In this document: positions 34,480-42,659 of the stretch, piece after piece | Layout of the letters: each line of letters opens with the position of its first letter | How positions within the stretch are numbered: position 1 is the stretch's first letter | Source of the DNA: Streptomyces radicis | GTDB taxonomy: Bacteria; Actinomycetota; Actinomycetes; Streptomycetales; Streptomycetaceae | NCBI RefSeq assembly: GCF_003626575.1 | Contig: NZ_RBDY01000002.1 | Location: forward strand, 1-64,000 | DNA: 64,000 nucleotides | Direction: 5' to 3' | Position numbers and translations under genes: made by a program | The notes under the pieces: generated by a model | The model's database searches: none | What the model was told of the DNA's origin: nothing | The model's input: only the letters and a program-made list of their open reading frames with translations

Positions 34480-36598
34480 TCTCCGCCAGCGGAAGTCTTT
34501 TGGTGATCCCCCCGGGCATCCCATATGCTGCTCGGGTCTTCCGGCCCCCGTCGTCTAGCGGCCCAGGACGCCGCCCTTTCAAGGCGGTAGCGCGGGTTCG
34601 AATCCCGTCGGGGGTACCCAGAACAAGGGAACGTGTCGGGTGGCCGGAGCGGTCCGTTGTGTCAGCCCCCTCGATCAAGCCGCTGAAGCGTCCGCCGCCC
34701 CTCTGCCAGGTCCGTACGGTGGCCGACACCTCTTCCGCTGCGTCGGGCGTGATGAGCACTCGGATCGCGACCTCCTCCCGGGGACGGCTGTAGCGCACCT
34801 CTAGGTCGAAGGCGTCGTAGAGCTTGCACTGGATAGTCTCTGGGCAGCGGTCCACGCGTAGGCCGACCTCGGGTAGCGCGTCCAGCAGCGCGGGGTCGCC
34901 CGGTCCGTCGTCGGTGGGAGGGTTGACAAGCTCGCTGATCTGCCGCTTGAGATCCTGCCGTCGCTGTTCAAGGTTCGCGTGCTCTTTTCGGATCGCCTCA
35001 CGAAACCGATCCTCGTGTGCCGGGTCGACGGCCTCCTGGCCTTGCTGGTCATCCCCGCTCGCCGCACCCGCTGCGAGACTCCGGATGAGCCGAACTTGTT
35101 TGGCCTCAAGCGCTCCCACCGACCGTTCAAGCGCCGCTCGTTCGTCCCAACAGGACTCTGCCTTGGCCGACGCGCTCGTGAGGGCGAGGCTACGGCCGAG
35201 ATGCGCGCGGCGGTCGGGCCCGAAGACCCGGGAAGCGAAGAAGTCCGCGATCGTGCCGAGAAGTACGTCCTCACGGACCCAGAGTCCTCGTGGATGGACT
35301 CGATACCAGTCCTCGTCGCGATGATGGTGGTTGTTTGGCTGACAAGCGTAGTAGAGACGCTGGTGGCGAGCCTTACCCTCCATACGTCGCCCGCACATGT
35401 CACACCGGACGCGGGAACGCAGCGCGTACGAACGGCGACTGGCCGGGTGGTGGTTGATCCCGGCGCCGCTGCGGGATCCCTGCCGGGTCCGTGCCACGGC
35501 TGCCGCCCTGTCGAACAGCTCTTTCGTGATGAGGGGCTCATGGCAGGGCCGAGGCGACCAGACCCATTCCTTCGGGTCGTTGTGACGTCCGCCCTGCTTC
35601 ATCGCCCGCCGGTTCCAGACCTGGTAGTCGGTGTACTTCGGGTTGTGCAGGATCTCGCGCACGGCCGACCCACTCCACCGGCCGAGCGTGGCCCCCCTAC
35701 GGGTTGCCTCCGGCGGCGGGTAGTGGTCAGGATCTCTGTTCAGCCAGTCGGCGATGCTGTCGTAGCCGAGCTTGTCGACGACGCGGAGCTGGAAGATCCG
35801 CGTGACCGTCGACGCGCGCTTCGGGTCCGGCACGAGGCGGTGCTTCGTGCGGCCCTCCGCGCGACGAGCGGGCACCGGATGGGGAACCTTCTCGGCCAGG
35901 TACCCGTATGGCGGCTTCCCGGTATTCCAACCCTGCCGGGTATGTTCGACGAGGCCATCCCACGACAGCTCCAACATCTGCAGGACGTACCACTCGGAGA
36001 CGGCTTGCTTGACCCGACGGGTCAGGACGGGCGTTGCCCGCTTAGCTCGGCGGCCGGTGACGATGGGCTCGTCCGCAGCGCAGAGCGCAACCCCGGCTTG
36101 TTCCAGGTCGTATTCGATCTTTGTGCCGAAGTAGGTCCGCCGAGCAACTCGTTCGATGGACTCACAGATGACAACGGCGAAGCGCCGGTCGGGATGTTCG
36201 GCCTCAGCGAGAAGATCGGCGATTCCCCCATCGCGAGGGATCGGGATCTTGAAGCGGCTGTGGGCGAGGGAACGCCCACGTGCGTCAAGGTCCTTCCGAC
36301 CAGACTCGACGTCGTAGAAGTGGGCTACGATCACCCAACCTGGCGGCAGGGCCGCTCTGGAATTACCAAGCTGGCGAGGCAGGGAAAGCGTCGGGTCTTG
36401 CTGATCCTCGGTGGAGGTGCGGCCGAGCCAAGCGACCGGGACAGTGACCGGGAGCGCGTCGGGAGCAGCCGCTGCGGCCCAGGGTCGGTCAGGCGCGGGC
36501 GATGTCCAAGTCGTTCCCCCAGTTGATGATTGCTGCATACGACTGCTGACCCTTCTCCGGCCGCGGCGAGCACCGGATGAGACCCGCGCCTCTGTCAC
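34451..36598 (-). CDS. Large serine recombinase (integrase) next to tRNA-Glu
   Basis: Up to 715 aa. The catalytic domain has RTSTEDQQDPTLSLPRQ (Ser near residue 62) and ICESIERVARRT; a recombinase domain follows (PYGYLAEKV, ATLGRWSGSAVREILHNPKYTDYQVWNRR). A zinc ribbon (CDMCGRRM, YYACQPN) and a coiled-coil insertion complete the integrase layout. Residues about 661-685 are the antisense of tRNA-Glu, and the last 30 lie beyond it, so roughly 55 C-terminal residues are not native; the frame has lost or never had its own stop. The GTG at 36598 has GAGG placed on the stop of the small upstream gene. It probably moved the island; the partner att site is not visible. Confidence 0.85.
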   Translation of the reverse strand: MTEARVSSGARRGRRRVSSRMQQSSTGGTTWTSPAPDRPWAAAAAPDALPVTVPVAWLGRTSTEDQQDPTLSLPRQLGNSRAALPPGWVIVAHFYDVESGRKDLDARGRSLAHSRFKIPIPRDGGIADLLAEAEHPDRRFAVVICESIERVARRTYFGTKIEYDLEQAGVALCAADEPIVTGRRAKRATPVLTRRVKQAVSEWYVLQMLELSWDGLVEHTRQGWNTGKPPYGYLAEKVPHPVPARRAEGRTKHRLVPDPKRASTVTRIFQLRVVDKLGYDSIADWLNRDPDHYPPPEATRRGATLGRWSGSAVREILHNPKYTDYQVWNRRAMKQGGRHNDPKEWVWSPRPCHEPLITKELFDRAAAVARTRQGSRSGAGINHHPASRRSYALRSRVRCDMCGRRMEGKARHQRLYYACQPNNHHHRDEDWYRVHPRGLWVREDVLLGTIADFFASRVFGPDRRAHLGRSLALTSASAKAESCWDERAALERSVGALEAKQVRLIRSLAAGAASGDDQQGQEAVDPAHEDRFREAIRKEHANLEQRRQDLKRQISELVNPPTDDGPGDPALLDALPEVGLRVDRCPETIQCKLYDAFDLEVRYSRPREEVAIRVLITPDAAEEVSATVRTWQRGGGRFSGLIEGADTTDRSGHPTRSLVLGTPDGIRTRATALKGRRPGPLDDGGRKTRAAYGMPGGITKRLPLAENGPCAGDDA
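34500..34529 (+). promoter_or_regulatory. Promoter of tRNA-Glu
   Basis: TTGGTG (34500-34505), an 18-nt spacer and TATGCT (34524-34529) stand 15 bp before the 5' end of tRNA-Glu. TATGCT and the four bases after it (GCTC overlap) also occur ahead of tRNA-Lys in this window, which supports both as -10 regions. Confidence 0.6.
34544..34616 (+). tRNA. tRNA-Glu (anticodon UUC)
   Basis: Cloverleaf with acceptor GCCCCCG / CGGGGGU, anticodon stem CCGCC/GGCGG with loop CUUUCAA (anticodon UUC), and T arm GCGGG/CCCGU around UUCGAAU. CCA is not encoded. Its 3' end touches the accessory island, a usual place for integration. The recombinase frame on the opposite strand runs through the whole tRNA. Confidence 0.96.
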
Positions 36599-36606
36599 TC
36601 AGAGCC

Positions 36607-36732
36607 TCAGGCGGTCCGGTCATCGCTGGGATGAGCGGTCGCCCACTCCAGCACCGCACGGATCGCTGTGGCCTGACGCTCGCGCAAAGCGTCACCGTCC
36701 TCGCCGTCGATGACGACGTAGTGGACAATCAC
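36607..36732 (-). CDS. Small 41-aa protein coupled to the recombinase
   Basis: GTG at 36732, encoding VIVHYVVIDGEDGDALRER and a helical end (AIRAVLEWATAHP). Its stop lies 8 bp before the recombinase GTG, and the stop region supplies the GAGG ribosome site, so the two are likely translated together. I believe similar short proteins precede other streptomycete recombinases, but cannot name a family. Confidence 0.5.
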   Translation of the reverse strand: MIVHYVVIDGEDGDALRERQATAIRAVLEWATAHPSDDRTA

Positions 36733-36881
36733 CCGGAGCCGTCCTCCTCTTGGCTGTTTGCTTCCGTCATTGGGAGGCCCAGCCCCGTCGTGGGTGATCG
36801 ACGACCATGGACGCTCCGTCTCGCCGAGCACTTCAAGCCCGCCATCCCCCTCACGGGTGACGGCACCCGAACCCGCTTCGT

Positions 36882-37751
36882 TCACCCCAGCTCCGGTGCC
36901 GCCGGACACGGGTGCGGCGAGCCTTGGCTCACGGGGCAGCCATGCACGCAGATGCGCGCTGGTGCCGAGCGCCGGGGCTGTGAGCACGAACGCCGCGTCC
37001 GCGTGTCGGTTCCCGGCTTGCGGAAGATGAGGACGTCCTCGTGGGCGATGAGGTGGAGGGGCAGTCCTCGGCGGCGGGCGTCGCGGGTGTTCTTCATCTG
37101 GAAGAACGAGGGGCGTAGGACGAGGTGGTCGTCGCGGATCCCGGCGAGGAGGGCGGCGCAGCGCTCGACGGGGAGGAGTCCGGCGTGGCGGCCCGCGGCG
37201 AGGACGGCGGTGGGGAGGTCGATGAGTTCGCCGCGGGTGCGCCAGGGGCGGGCGGTGACGACGGCGGTTCCGCCGGGGCGGAGGAAGAGGGTGGCCTGTC
37301 GGAGGATGTGGGCGAAGGCGACGAGGAGTTGGTCGGTGCTGGCGTGGGCGAGGTTGCGGGGGTCGCGGCTGTAGTGGGCGTTGCGCTTGGTGACGCCGGG
37401 GGTGCCGGTCTCGCTGGTGGAGCGGACGTGGCCGTGGGCGGAGTCGCCGTAGGGCGGTGAGGTGACCACCAGGGCGACCTCGCCGCGGTGGTGCGGTGCG
37501 AGGAGGGTGTCGAGGTGGCGGGCGTCGCCGTGGACGACGTCTCCCCGGCCGTGGCGCATGGCGTCGATGGCGTGGTGGAGGTTGGCGCGGGCGAGGTCGG
37601 CCCAGCGGCGTTCGTACTCCGTTCCGATGGCGTCGCGGCTCAGGCGGATGGCTTCGACGAGGGTGGTGCCGATGCCGCACATGGGGTCGAGGACGAGGTC
37701 GCCGGGGCGGGTGTAGCGGCGGATGGCGTGGGCGGCGATGGCGGGGAGCAT
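36882..37751 (-). CDS. DNA/RNA methyltransferase, N-terminus lost
   Basis: 289 aa from the ATG at 37751. SAM motif I is LVLDPMCGIGTTLVEAI, and the catalytic motif IV is VVTSPPYGDSA, the pattern of N4-cytosine or related amino-methyltransferases; IAHEDVLIFRKPG closes the fold. The family normally has about 40 more N-terminal residues. Here the sequence before MLPAIAAHAIRRYT belongs to another gene (see the adjacent pseudogene), so a deletion has fused them. The catalytic core is intact, so activity is possible. The last 30 residues are Cys/Pro-rich and may be read-through. Confidence 0.75.
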   Translation of the reverse strand: MLPAIAAHAIRRYTRPGDLVLDPMCGIGTTLVEAIRLSRDAIGTEYERRWADLARANLHHAIDAMRHGRGDVVHGDARHLDTLLAPHHRGEVALVVTSPPYGDSAHGHVRSTSETGTPGVTKRNAHYSRDPRNLAHASTDQLLVAFAHILRQATLFLRPGGTAVVTARPWRTRGELIDLPTAVLAAGRHAGLLPVERCAALLAGIRDDHLVLRPSFFQMKNTRDARRRGLPLHLIAHEDVLIFRKPGTDTRTRRSCSQPRRSAPARICVHGCPVSQGSPHPCPAAPELG

Positions 37752-38299
37752 AAGTCCGGAAGGACCACGGCGCGCACGGCGGCGCGCAGAAAGCGGCGGT
37801 CCCTGGGGCGGCGACCCAGGTGAGCCCGCTCGGCCCGCGATTCCTCCAGGAGTTGACCCGCCGCGTCCAGCGCCGTCCCGCGCAGCGGGACCGGCGTGGC
37901 CCAACGCGTGTGGGCCGCGTGCGCCGCCTCGTGGGTGAACGCACCCCAGGCCACGGGGTAGCGCTCCTCGTCCCCGGGGAGGGCCGGGTCGATCGTGGCG
38001 GGATCCAGCGGGGCGAAGAGGCCGATGTCGATCTCCAACTCGGCCAGGGTGGGGAAGAACGCCGCCGGTGCCCCCGAGCGGGTCTGGTGCTCGCAAGCGA
38101 CCAACACGTCTTCCCTCTCGGCGAGTTCGGGCAGCCGCGCGGAGAGGGCCGCCGCGATGCGCAGCCACTCCTCGGCATGCGGGCGCGGCAGAACGGGGGC
38201 GGCGGGGCCGCCGTCGTTCTCCCAGCGGGCGGCGGCCCGTTCGTCCTCGGTGAGGGCGGGCGGGGTGTGCTGAACGTGGGCTCGGGTGCTCGCGGGCAT
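37752..38299 (-). pseudogene. Truncated zincin/VWA-type protein, 3' part deleted
   Basis: About 183 residues remain. The metal-binding HEAAHAAHTRW and the following LLEESRAERAHLGRRPRDRRFLRAAV match the N-terminal peptidase-like domain of large proteins that usually end in a von Willebrand A domain and stand beside a MoxR ATPase. After VVLPDL near 37752 the reading frame enters the methyltransferase gene out of phase and stops at 37640. The VWA part is gone. ATG at 38299 with GGAAGGGA upstream. The MoxR gene next to it is the expected partner, now probably without a working mate. Confidence 0.7.
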
Positions 38300-38368
38300 G
38301 GCGGGATCAGTCCCTTCCGGGGGGTTGATTCGGAGGGGGCGGCCGGTGGCCGCAGGGTGAGGAGGGGG

Positions 38369-39592
38369 TCAGAGCTGACGGCCCAGAGCCAAGGCGTTCA
38401 CCGCGCGACCGGTGGCCCTGGTGACGATCTCGGCGACCGTGTCGCGGTCCTCCAGCGGGGCGATACCGACCAGGTTGGCGAAGGCGGCGTCAACGCCGAG
38501 GACATCGGCGATTTTCTGGAAGGCGATCAACTCGCGGAGCTGCGGGGCCCACCCGATGTCGCCCGCCTCCTGCAACTTCGCCAGGCGCCGGGCGATCCGC
38601 ACCGCCGTCCGGTCAATCTTCAGCGAGGCGGCGAGGTCGTAGTCGGACCCCACCTGCACCTGCACGCTGAACCGACTCGCCAACGCCTCGGTCAGGACCG
38701 CGCCGTGCACACCGGGGTTGTGACCGGCCACGACATAGAAGCCGTCGGCAGCGGTGATCGTCTCGCCCTTGTGCGCCTTGACCTGGATCTGCCTGCGGCC
38801 GTCCATCGCGGGGTACAGGGCAGCGAGCACCTTCGGCGAGATCAACGTGGCGTCATCCAGCAGGAGAGCCCTGCCCTCCCGCATGGCCGTGATCAACGGA
38901 CCGTGGACGAACGCGTAACCGCCGTGCTCGTCCTGGGTGTACTCGCCGATCAGATCGCCGACCGTGGTGTCCCCATCCCCCGCAACCGTGATCAGGTCGG
39001 GGAAGGCCGCCTCGATCAGACTCGTCTTCCCGGTTCCCGGCGGCCCGTACAGCAGCACCGGCACACCCGCCTCACGCAACCGCCGCAACGCCTCGACGTC
39101 CGGCAACTCCGCCAACGCCCGAGGGTGGTAGGTCTGCCCGTTCGGGCGGGTCACCGGCAGCGGCCTCCCGAGGGAGGAGGAACGCGCGGGCGCCCGCGTC
39201 GGCACGGGGCGAGACGGTTGTGGCGCACTTGCCGCGCCGGGTGGTGGCCCGGCGGGGCGTTGCGCGGCGGCGGCGGTCGCCGAAGTCGCCCGATACATAC
39301 GGGGGTTCGTACTGACCCGCTCGGCCTGCCCCCGGGCCACCAACGTCTCGCACGCGTTGCCCACGGCCCCGCCCGAGTGCCCCAGCTGGTTCGCCAGCGC
39401 CGTCACGGTGAACCTCGCCGACGTGTTCGCCACGAGAACCTGCGCGATCCGCGCGCGCAGCTCACCCGGGCGCGCTTTCCGCCCCGCACCGGTCAGCGGC
39501 CCCGCCGCCCCCGTAGGAGGCTTCGCCGCTGTCACGGGCGGGGGCATCGGGGGACCGGGCGGCGGGGAGGGGGGCGTGGAGGAGGCAGTCAT
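38369..39592 (-). CDS. MoxR-type AAA+ ATPase
   Basis: 407 aa. A Pro-rich N-terminus and a winged-helix-like segment (ELRARIAQVLVANTSARFTVTALANQLGHS) precede the ATPase: Walker A LLYGPPGTGKTSLIEA (about residue 190), Walker B ALLLDDATLI, sensor region VVAGHNPGVHGAVLTEALASRF. MoxR proteins work as chaperones or maturation factors together with VWA proteins. The proper VWA partner next door is truncated. ATG at 39592 with AAAGG upstream. The long AT-rich region upstream holds the GAATTC cluster. Confidence 0.85.
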   Translation of the reverse strand: MTASSTPPSPPPGPPMPPPVTAAKPPTGAAGPLTGAGRKARPGELRARIAQVLVANTSARFTVTALANQLGHSGGAVGNACETLVARGQAERVSTNPRMYRATSATAAAAQRPAGPPPGAASAPQPSRPVPTRAPARSSSLGRPLPVTRPNGQTYHPRALAELPDVEALRRLREAGVPVLLYGPPGTGKTSLIEAAFPDLITVAGDGDTTVGDLIGEYTQDEHGGYAFVHGPLITAMREGRALLLDDATLISPKVLAALYPAMDGRRQIQVKAHKGETITAADGFYVVAGHNPGVHGAVLTEALASRFSVQVQVGSDYDLAASLKIDRTAVRIARRLAKLQEAGDIGWAPQLRELIAFQKIADVLGVDAAFANLVGIAPLEDRDTVAEIVTRATGRAVNALALGRQL

Positions 39593-40393
39593 CGGTCGCG
39601 CCTTTCAGCAACAACGGATTGCTGGCCGGGTACTGGAATTCGGCACAGCTATCCAAATCCGGACACACGTCACCCGTCATTCGCATTCCAGAATTTCGGG
39701 CCATTCCCATGGGCGGGGCTTTTGTTCAGCCCCTTCGGGAACAACACCAATATATCTCGATGCCGCGCCCGCCGGGCGCCGAATTCGGCTCTGAATTCCT
39801 GGAATTCCCACGAATTCACGACGGGAATTCAGGGAATTCGATAAAGGCACGACACAAGCCGTCGCCGTCGGCAGGCCCCACGACCGTTTCCAAGGCACTG
39901 ACATGCTGTCATGGGCGCGCCCCCGGGGGCAGGTGCCCCGGAGGCGGCAGGCGGCGGGTGCGGGCTCGGCCATGAGGGTGCGGGCGAGGAGGCAGCCCTT
40001 CGCCCCAGCAGGAGGCCACCGAGGCGCGCCTCACCCCAGGAGAGAGGAAGAACCCAAATTGGGCTTGAAAAGAGAAAGGAGAAAGACGGAAGGAACAGGC
40101 AGCGGGAGAGACAACAGCGATACAGGACACCGAGGTACGGGGGCTGGGCACGCTGTGGGGTGGATCGGGATACGTTCCTGTACCGATATACAGTCGGCCC
40201 CAACTGCGCGCGGCACACGGGCACCCCACCAGTATCGACACGCCGGGCGCATGGTCCTTTCAAAGCAAGACCACCGGATCGATCGACATGAAAAGACCTC
40301 CGGCCAGATCACACGTGACTCAACCCGTTCGACTCCAACTCACGTGACCCGACGGCCTCGTGTTCCGGTCCCCAAGTCCTTGTGGAAACAGCG
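39593..40393. other. 800-bp region without a convincing gene
   Basis: It lies between the MoxR gene (leftward) and the distal end of CRISPR array 1. The first 250 bp are clearly AT-richer than the surroundings and hold a cluster of GAATTC sites. From about 40055 to 40120 the plus strand is purine-rich (runs such as GAAAAGAGAAAGGAG). Open frames of 90-170 codons exist, but they look like random reading of GC-rich DNA and lack ribosome sites. Confidence 0.6.
39781..39839. repeat. Six GAATTC hexamers in 59 bp
   Basis: GAATTC starts at 39781, 39793, 39802, 39812, 39825 and 39834, with gaps of 9 to 13 bp; a seventh lies at 39636. The hexamer is rare in DNA of this GC content. The site is some 190-250 bp upstream of the MoxR gene. 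Near-helical spacing is typical of multi-copy protein-binding sites, but imperfect. Confidence 0.6.
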
Positions 40394-42278
40394 ATTGCGA
40401 ACCCTCCAGGGCGGATGACGGCACGGCGTCTCGGGTGCAATTGACTGGGCCCACGTCCGGTTGCGAGCCCTCCAGGGCTGATGACGGCCTGTGGACCGTG
40501 GTTCTGCGGCAGATCGCGCCGCCGATGTTGCGAGCCCTCCAGGGCTGATGACGGCGTGTGGATGCGCGGCCCGTCGCCGTACCTGCTGGTGCCGTTGCGA
40601 GCCCTCCAGGGCTGATGACGGCCTGATGTCGGCCCCGCGTGGCAGCGCCGCCTGCGGGTGCGGATGACGGCGTTGCGAGCCCTCCAGGGCTGATGACGGC
40701 GTCCTTACCCAGCGTCGGCAAGCCCCCGGATACAACGTTGCGAGCCCTCCAGGGCTGATGACGGCGCGGTCGTAGCCCGCGGCGTACGGCAGGCACCACA
40801 CTGGTTGCGAGCCCTCCAGGGCTGATGACGGCAGCGGTACTGCGGACTTTGCGGTCCGCTGGTTCGCGTTGCGAGCCCTCCAGGGCTGATGACGGCCGCT
40901 CACTCCGGAGGGCGTGACGCCGCAGTTCCTGGTTGCGAGCCCTCCAGGGCTGATGACGGCCGCAGGTGTCCCCCAGGAACATCTCCTCCCTCACCCAGTT
41001 GCGAGCCCTCCAGGGCTGATGACGGCCCCGACCGCAGCTGGTGGAGGCCATGGGAAAGGTGCTGTTGCGAGCCCTCCAGGGCTGATGACGGCTGGCCGAC
41101 GTCCACGTGCAGGAGACCGTTCGGTGGTTGCGAGCCCTCCAGGGCTGATGACGGCGTGGCCGAGCTGCTGGGTGAGGTGGCACTGCGGGTGTTGCGAGCC
41201 CTCCAGGGCTGATGACGGCGCCGGGCCGTCCTGGACCCTGGCGCTGTCGAAACCGTGTTGCGAGCCCTCCAGGGCTGATGACGGCCCCTATGGGATTGAG
41301 GTTCACGCGCTGACGGATCTGCCGTTGCGAGCCCTCCCGGGCTGATGACGGCGTGGCCGGGCAGCACACCCTCGTCTTCTGCCAGTACCGGTTGCGAGCC
41401 CTCCAGGGCTGATGACGGCGCCGGGCCGTCCTGGACCGGCTGACCAGGATGCTCGAGTTGCGAGCCCTCCAGGGCTGATGACGGCTCCGCGACGAGGACG
41501 TCGCCGGCGCCCCCGCGCTGGCGTTGCGAGCCCTCCAGGGCTGATGACGGCGTGGTGGTGTGCCGGGAGTACGGTCTTCCCGACTTCGGGTTGCGAGCCC
41601 TCCAGGGCTGATGACGGCCTGCTCATCCCCCAGCAGAGCGCGCACGGCCGAAATCGAGGTTGCGAGCCCTCCAGGGCTGATGACGGCTAGGAGACACGGG
41701 CGCGGAGGTCCACGAGCTGCCTGGGTTGCGAGCCCTCCAGGGCTGATGACGGCTGATCACCCCCATCCGTCCGGTGCCATAGCGCCGCAGTTGCGAGCCC
41801 TCCAGGGCTGATGACGGCCTGTCCCAGGCCGCGATTGCGGCCCGGACCGGTGCCCGTTGCGAGCCCTCCAGGGCTGATGACGGCCTCAAGGTCCGGGTGC
41901 CCGCCGACTGGACGGGCGCGTTGCGAGCCCTCCAGGGCTGATGACGGCACGCCCCTATGTGCTGCTGTCCGCCGCCATGAGCGTGTTGCGAGCCCTCCAG
42001 GGCTGATGACGGCGCGTTGTCGTACGCCCGGTCGTGGTGGGCGCGTTCCTGTTGCGAGCCCTCCAGGGCTGATGACGGCTCGACAGCCGCCGTTTCAGGG
42101 CTCGTCGGGCCTCCGCGTTGCGAGCCCTCCAGGGCTGATGACGGCCAGTGGATCGTGGTGGCTGACCTGACCCGGCAGTGCGGGTTGCGAGCCCTCCAGG
42201 GCTGATGACGGCGCGCCAACTCCCCGACGGCACCCACCTGATGAGCTAGGTTGCGAGCCCTCCAGGGCTGATGACGGC
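40394..42278 (-). CRISPR. CRISPR array 1: 29 repeats, 28 spacers
   Basis: A 29-nt repeat, on the minus strand GCCGTCATCAGCCCTGGAGG followed by GCTCGCAAC, recurs 29 times at 63-69 bp. Spacers are mostly 34-40 nt, with one of 49 nt after the repeat at 40594. The copy at 40394 is degenerate (several changes), marking the distal end; the copy at 41324 has one change. The leader is therefore at the right end, next to cas2, and transcription is leftward like the cas genes. The stem AGCCC/GGGCT fits a Cas6 substrate, and the 3' end GCAAC fits type I. Confidence 0.98.
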
Positions 42279-42370
42279 CCGAGGGTAAAACCGCTGGTCA
42301 GGAGGTGTCCTGGGCGGTGGTCCGGGCCGGATTTTGCAGCGAGTCGGCGGTAGTGCATCGGTGCAGGTCA
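42279..42370 (-). promoter_or_regulatory. Leader of CRISPR array 1
   Basis: The 92 bp between cas2 and the first repeat align without gaps to the segment before array 2. Conserved blocks on the minus strand: TGACCTGCAC, GATGCAC, GCTGCAAAA and, beside the repeat, TTTACCCTCGG. In type I systems such leader blocks hold the array promoter and guide spacer insertion by Cas1-Cas2. It starts 17 bp past the cas2 stop. Confidence 0.8.
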
Positions 42371-42386
42371 GATGGGGTGCTGCTCG

Positions 42387-42659
42387 TCAGAGGATTTCGC
42401 CGGGGCCGCCGAGGGGGAGGCCGAGGGTCGTGGATTCGACGAGGTCCGGGGAGCGGGTGGTGTAGGCGACGATGCTGTCGTGCTCGGGGTCGATCACGCC
42501 GTCGAGTGCGGCCATCAGGGCACGGTACTGGGCGGTGGAGAGTTCGCCCTGGAAGTGGCTGCGCTGGGTCCAATGGAGGTACTTGCGGCAGGTCTTGAGG
42601 ACCTTCGGGTTGCGTTCCACGGCGGTGTCGTAGACCAGGATGACGAAGATGTGGATCAC
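42387..42659 (-). CDS. cas2: CRISPR-associated endoribonuclease Cas2
   Basis: 90 aa. The first strand VIHIFVILVYDTAVERNPKVLK carries the metal-binding Asp of the ferredoxin-like fold; CRKYLHWTQRSHFQGELS is typical of subtype I-B proteins. With Cas1 it captures and inserts spacers. GTG at 42659 overlaps the cas1 stop by 4 bp; a GTG one codon earlier is possible. It is the last gene of the operon, directly before leader 1. Confidence 0.95.
   Translation of the reverse strand: MIHIFVILVYDTAVERNPKVLKTCRKYLHWTQRSHFQGELSTAQYRALMAALDGVIDPEHDSIVAYTTRSPDLVESTTLGLPLGGPGEIL

Noticed and set aside
39903..40418. 171-codon frame before array 1
   Set aside because: Low-complexity, basic, no family character, and it runs into the degenerate repeat.
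40360..42250. Several open frames inside CRISPR array 1 with repeating peptides
   Set aside because: They translate the CRISPR repeats (CEPSRADDG-like units) and are not proteins.
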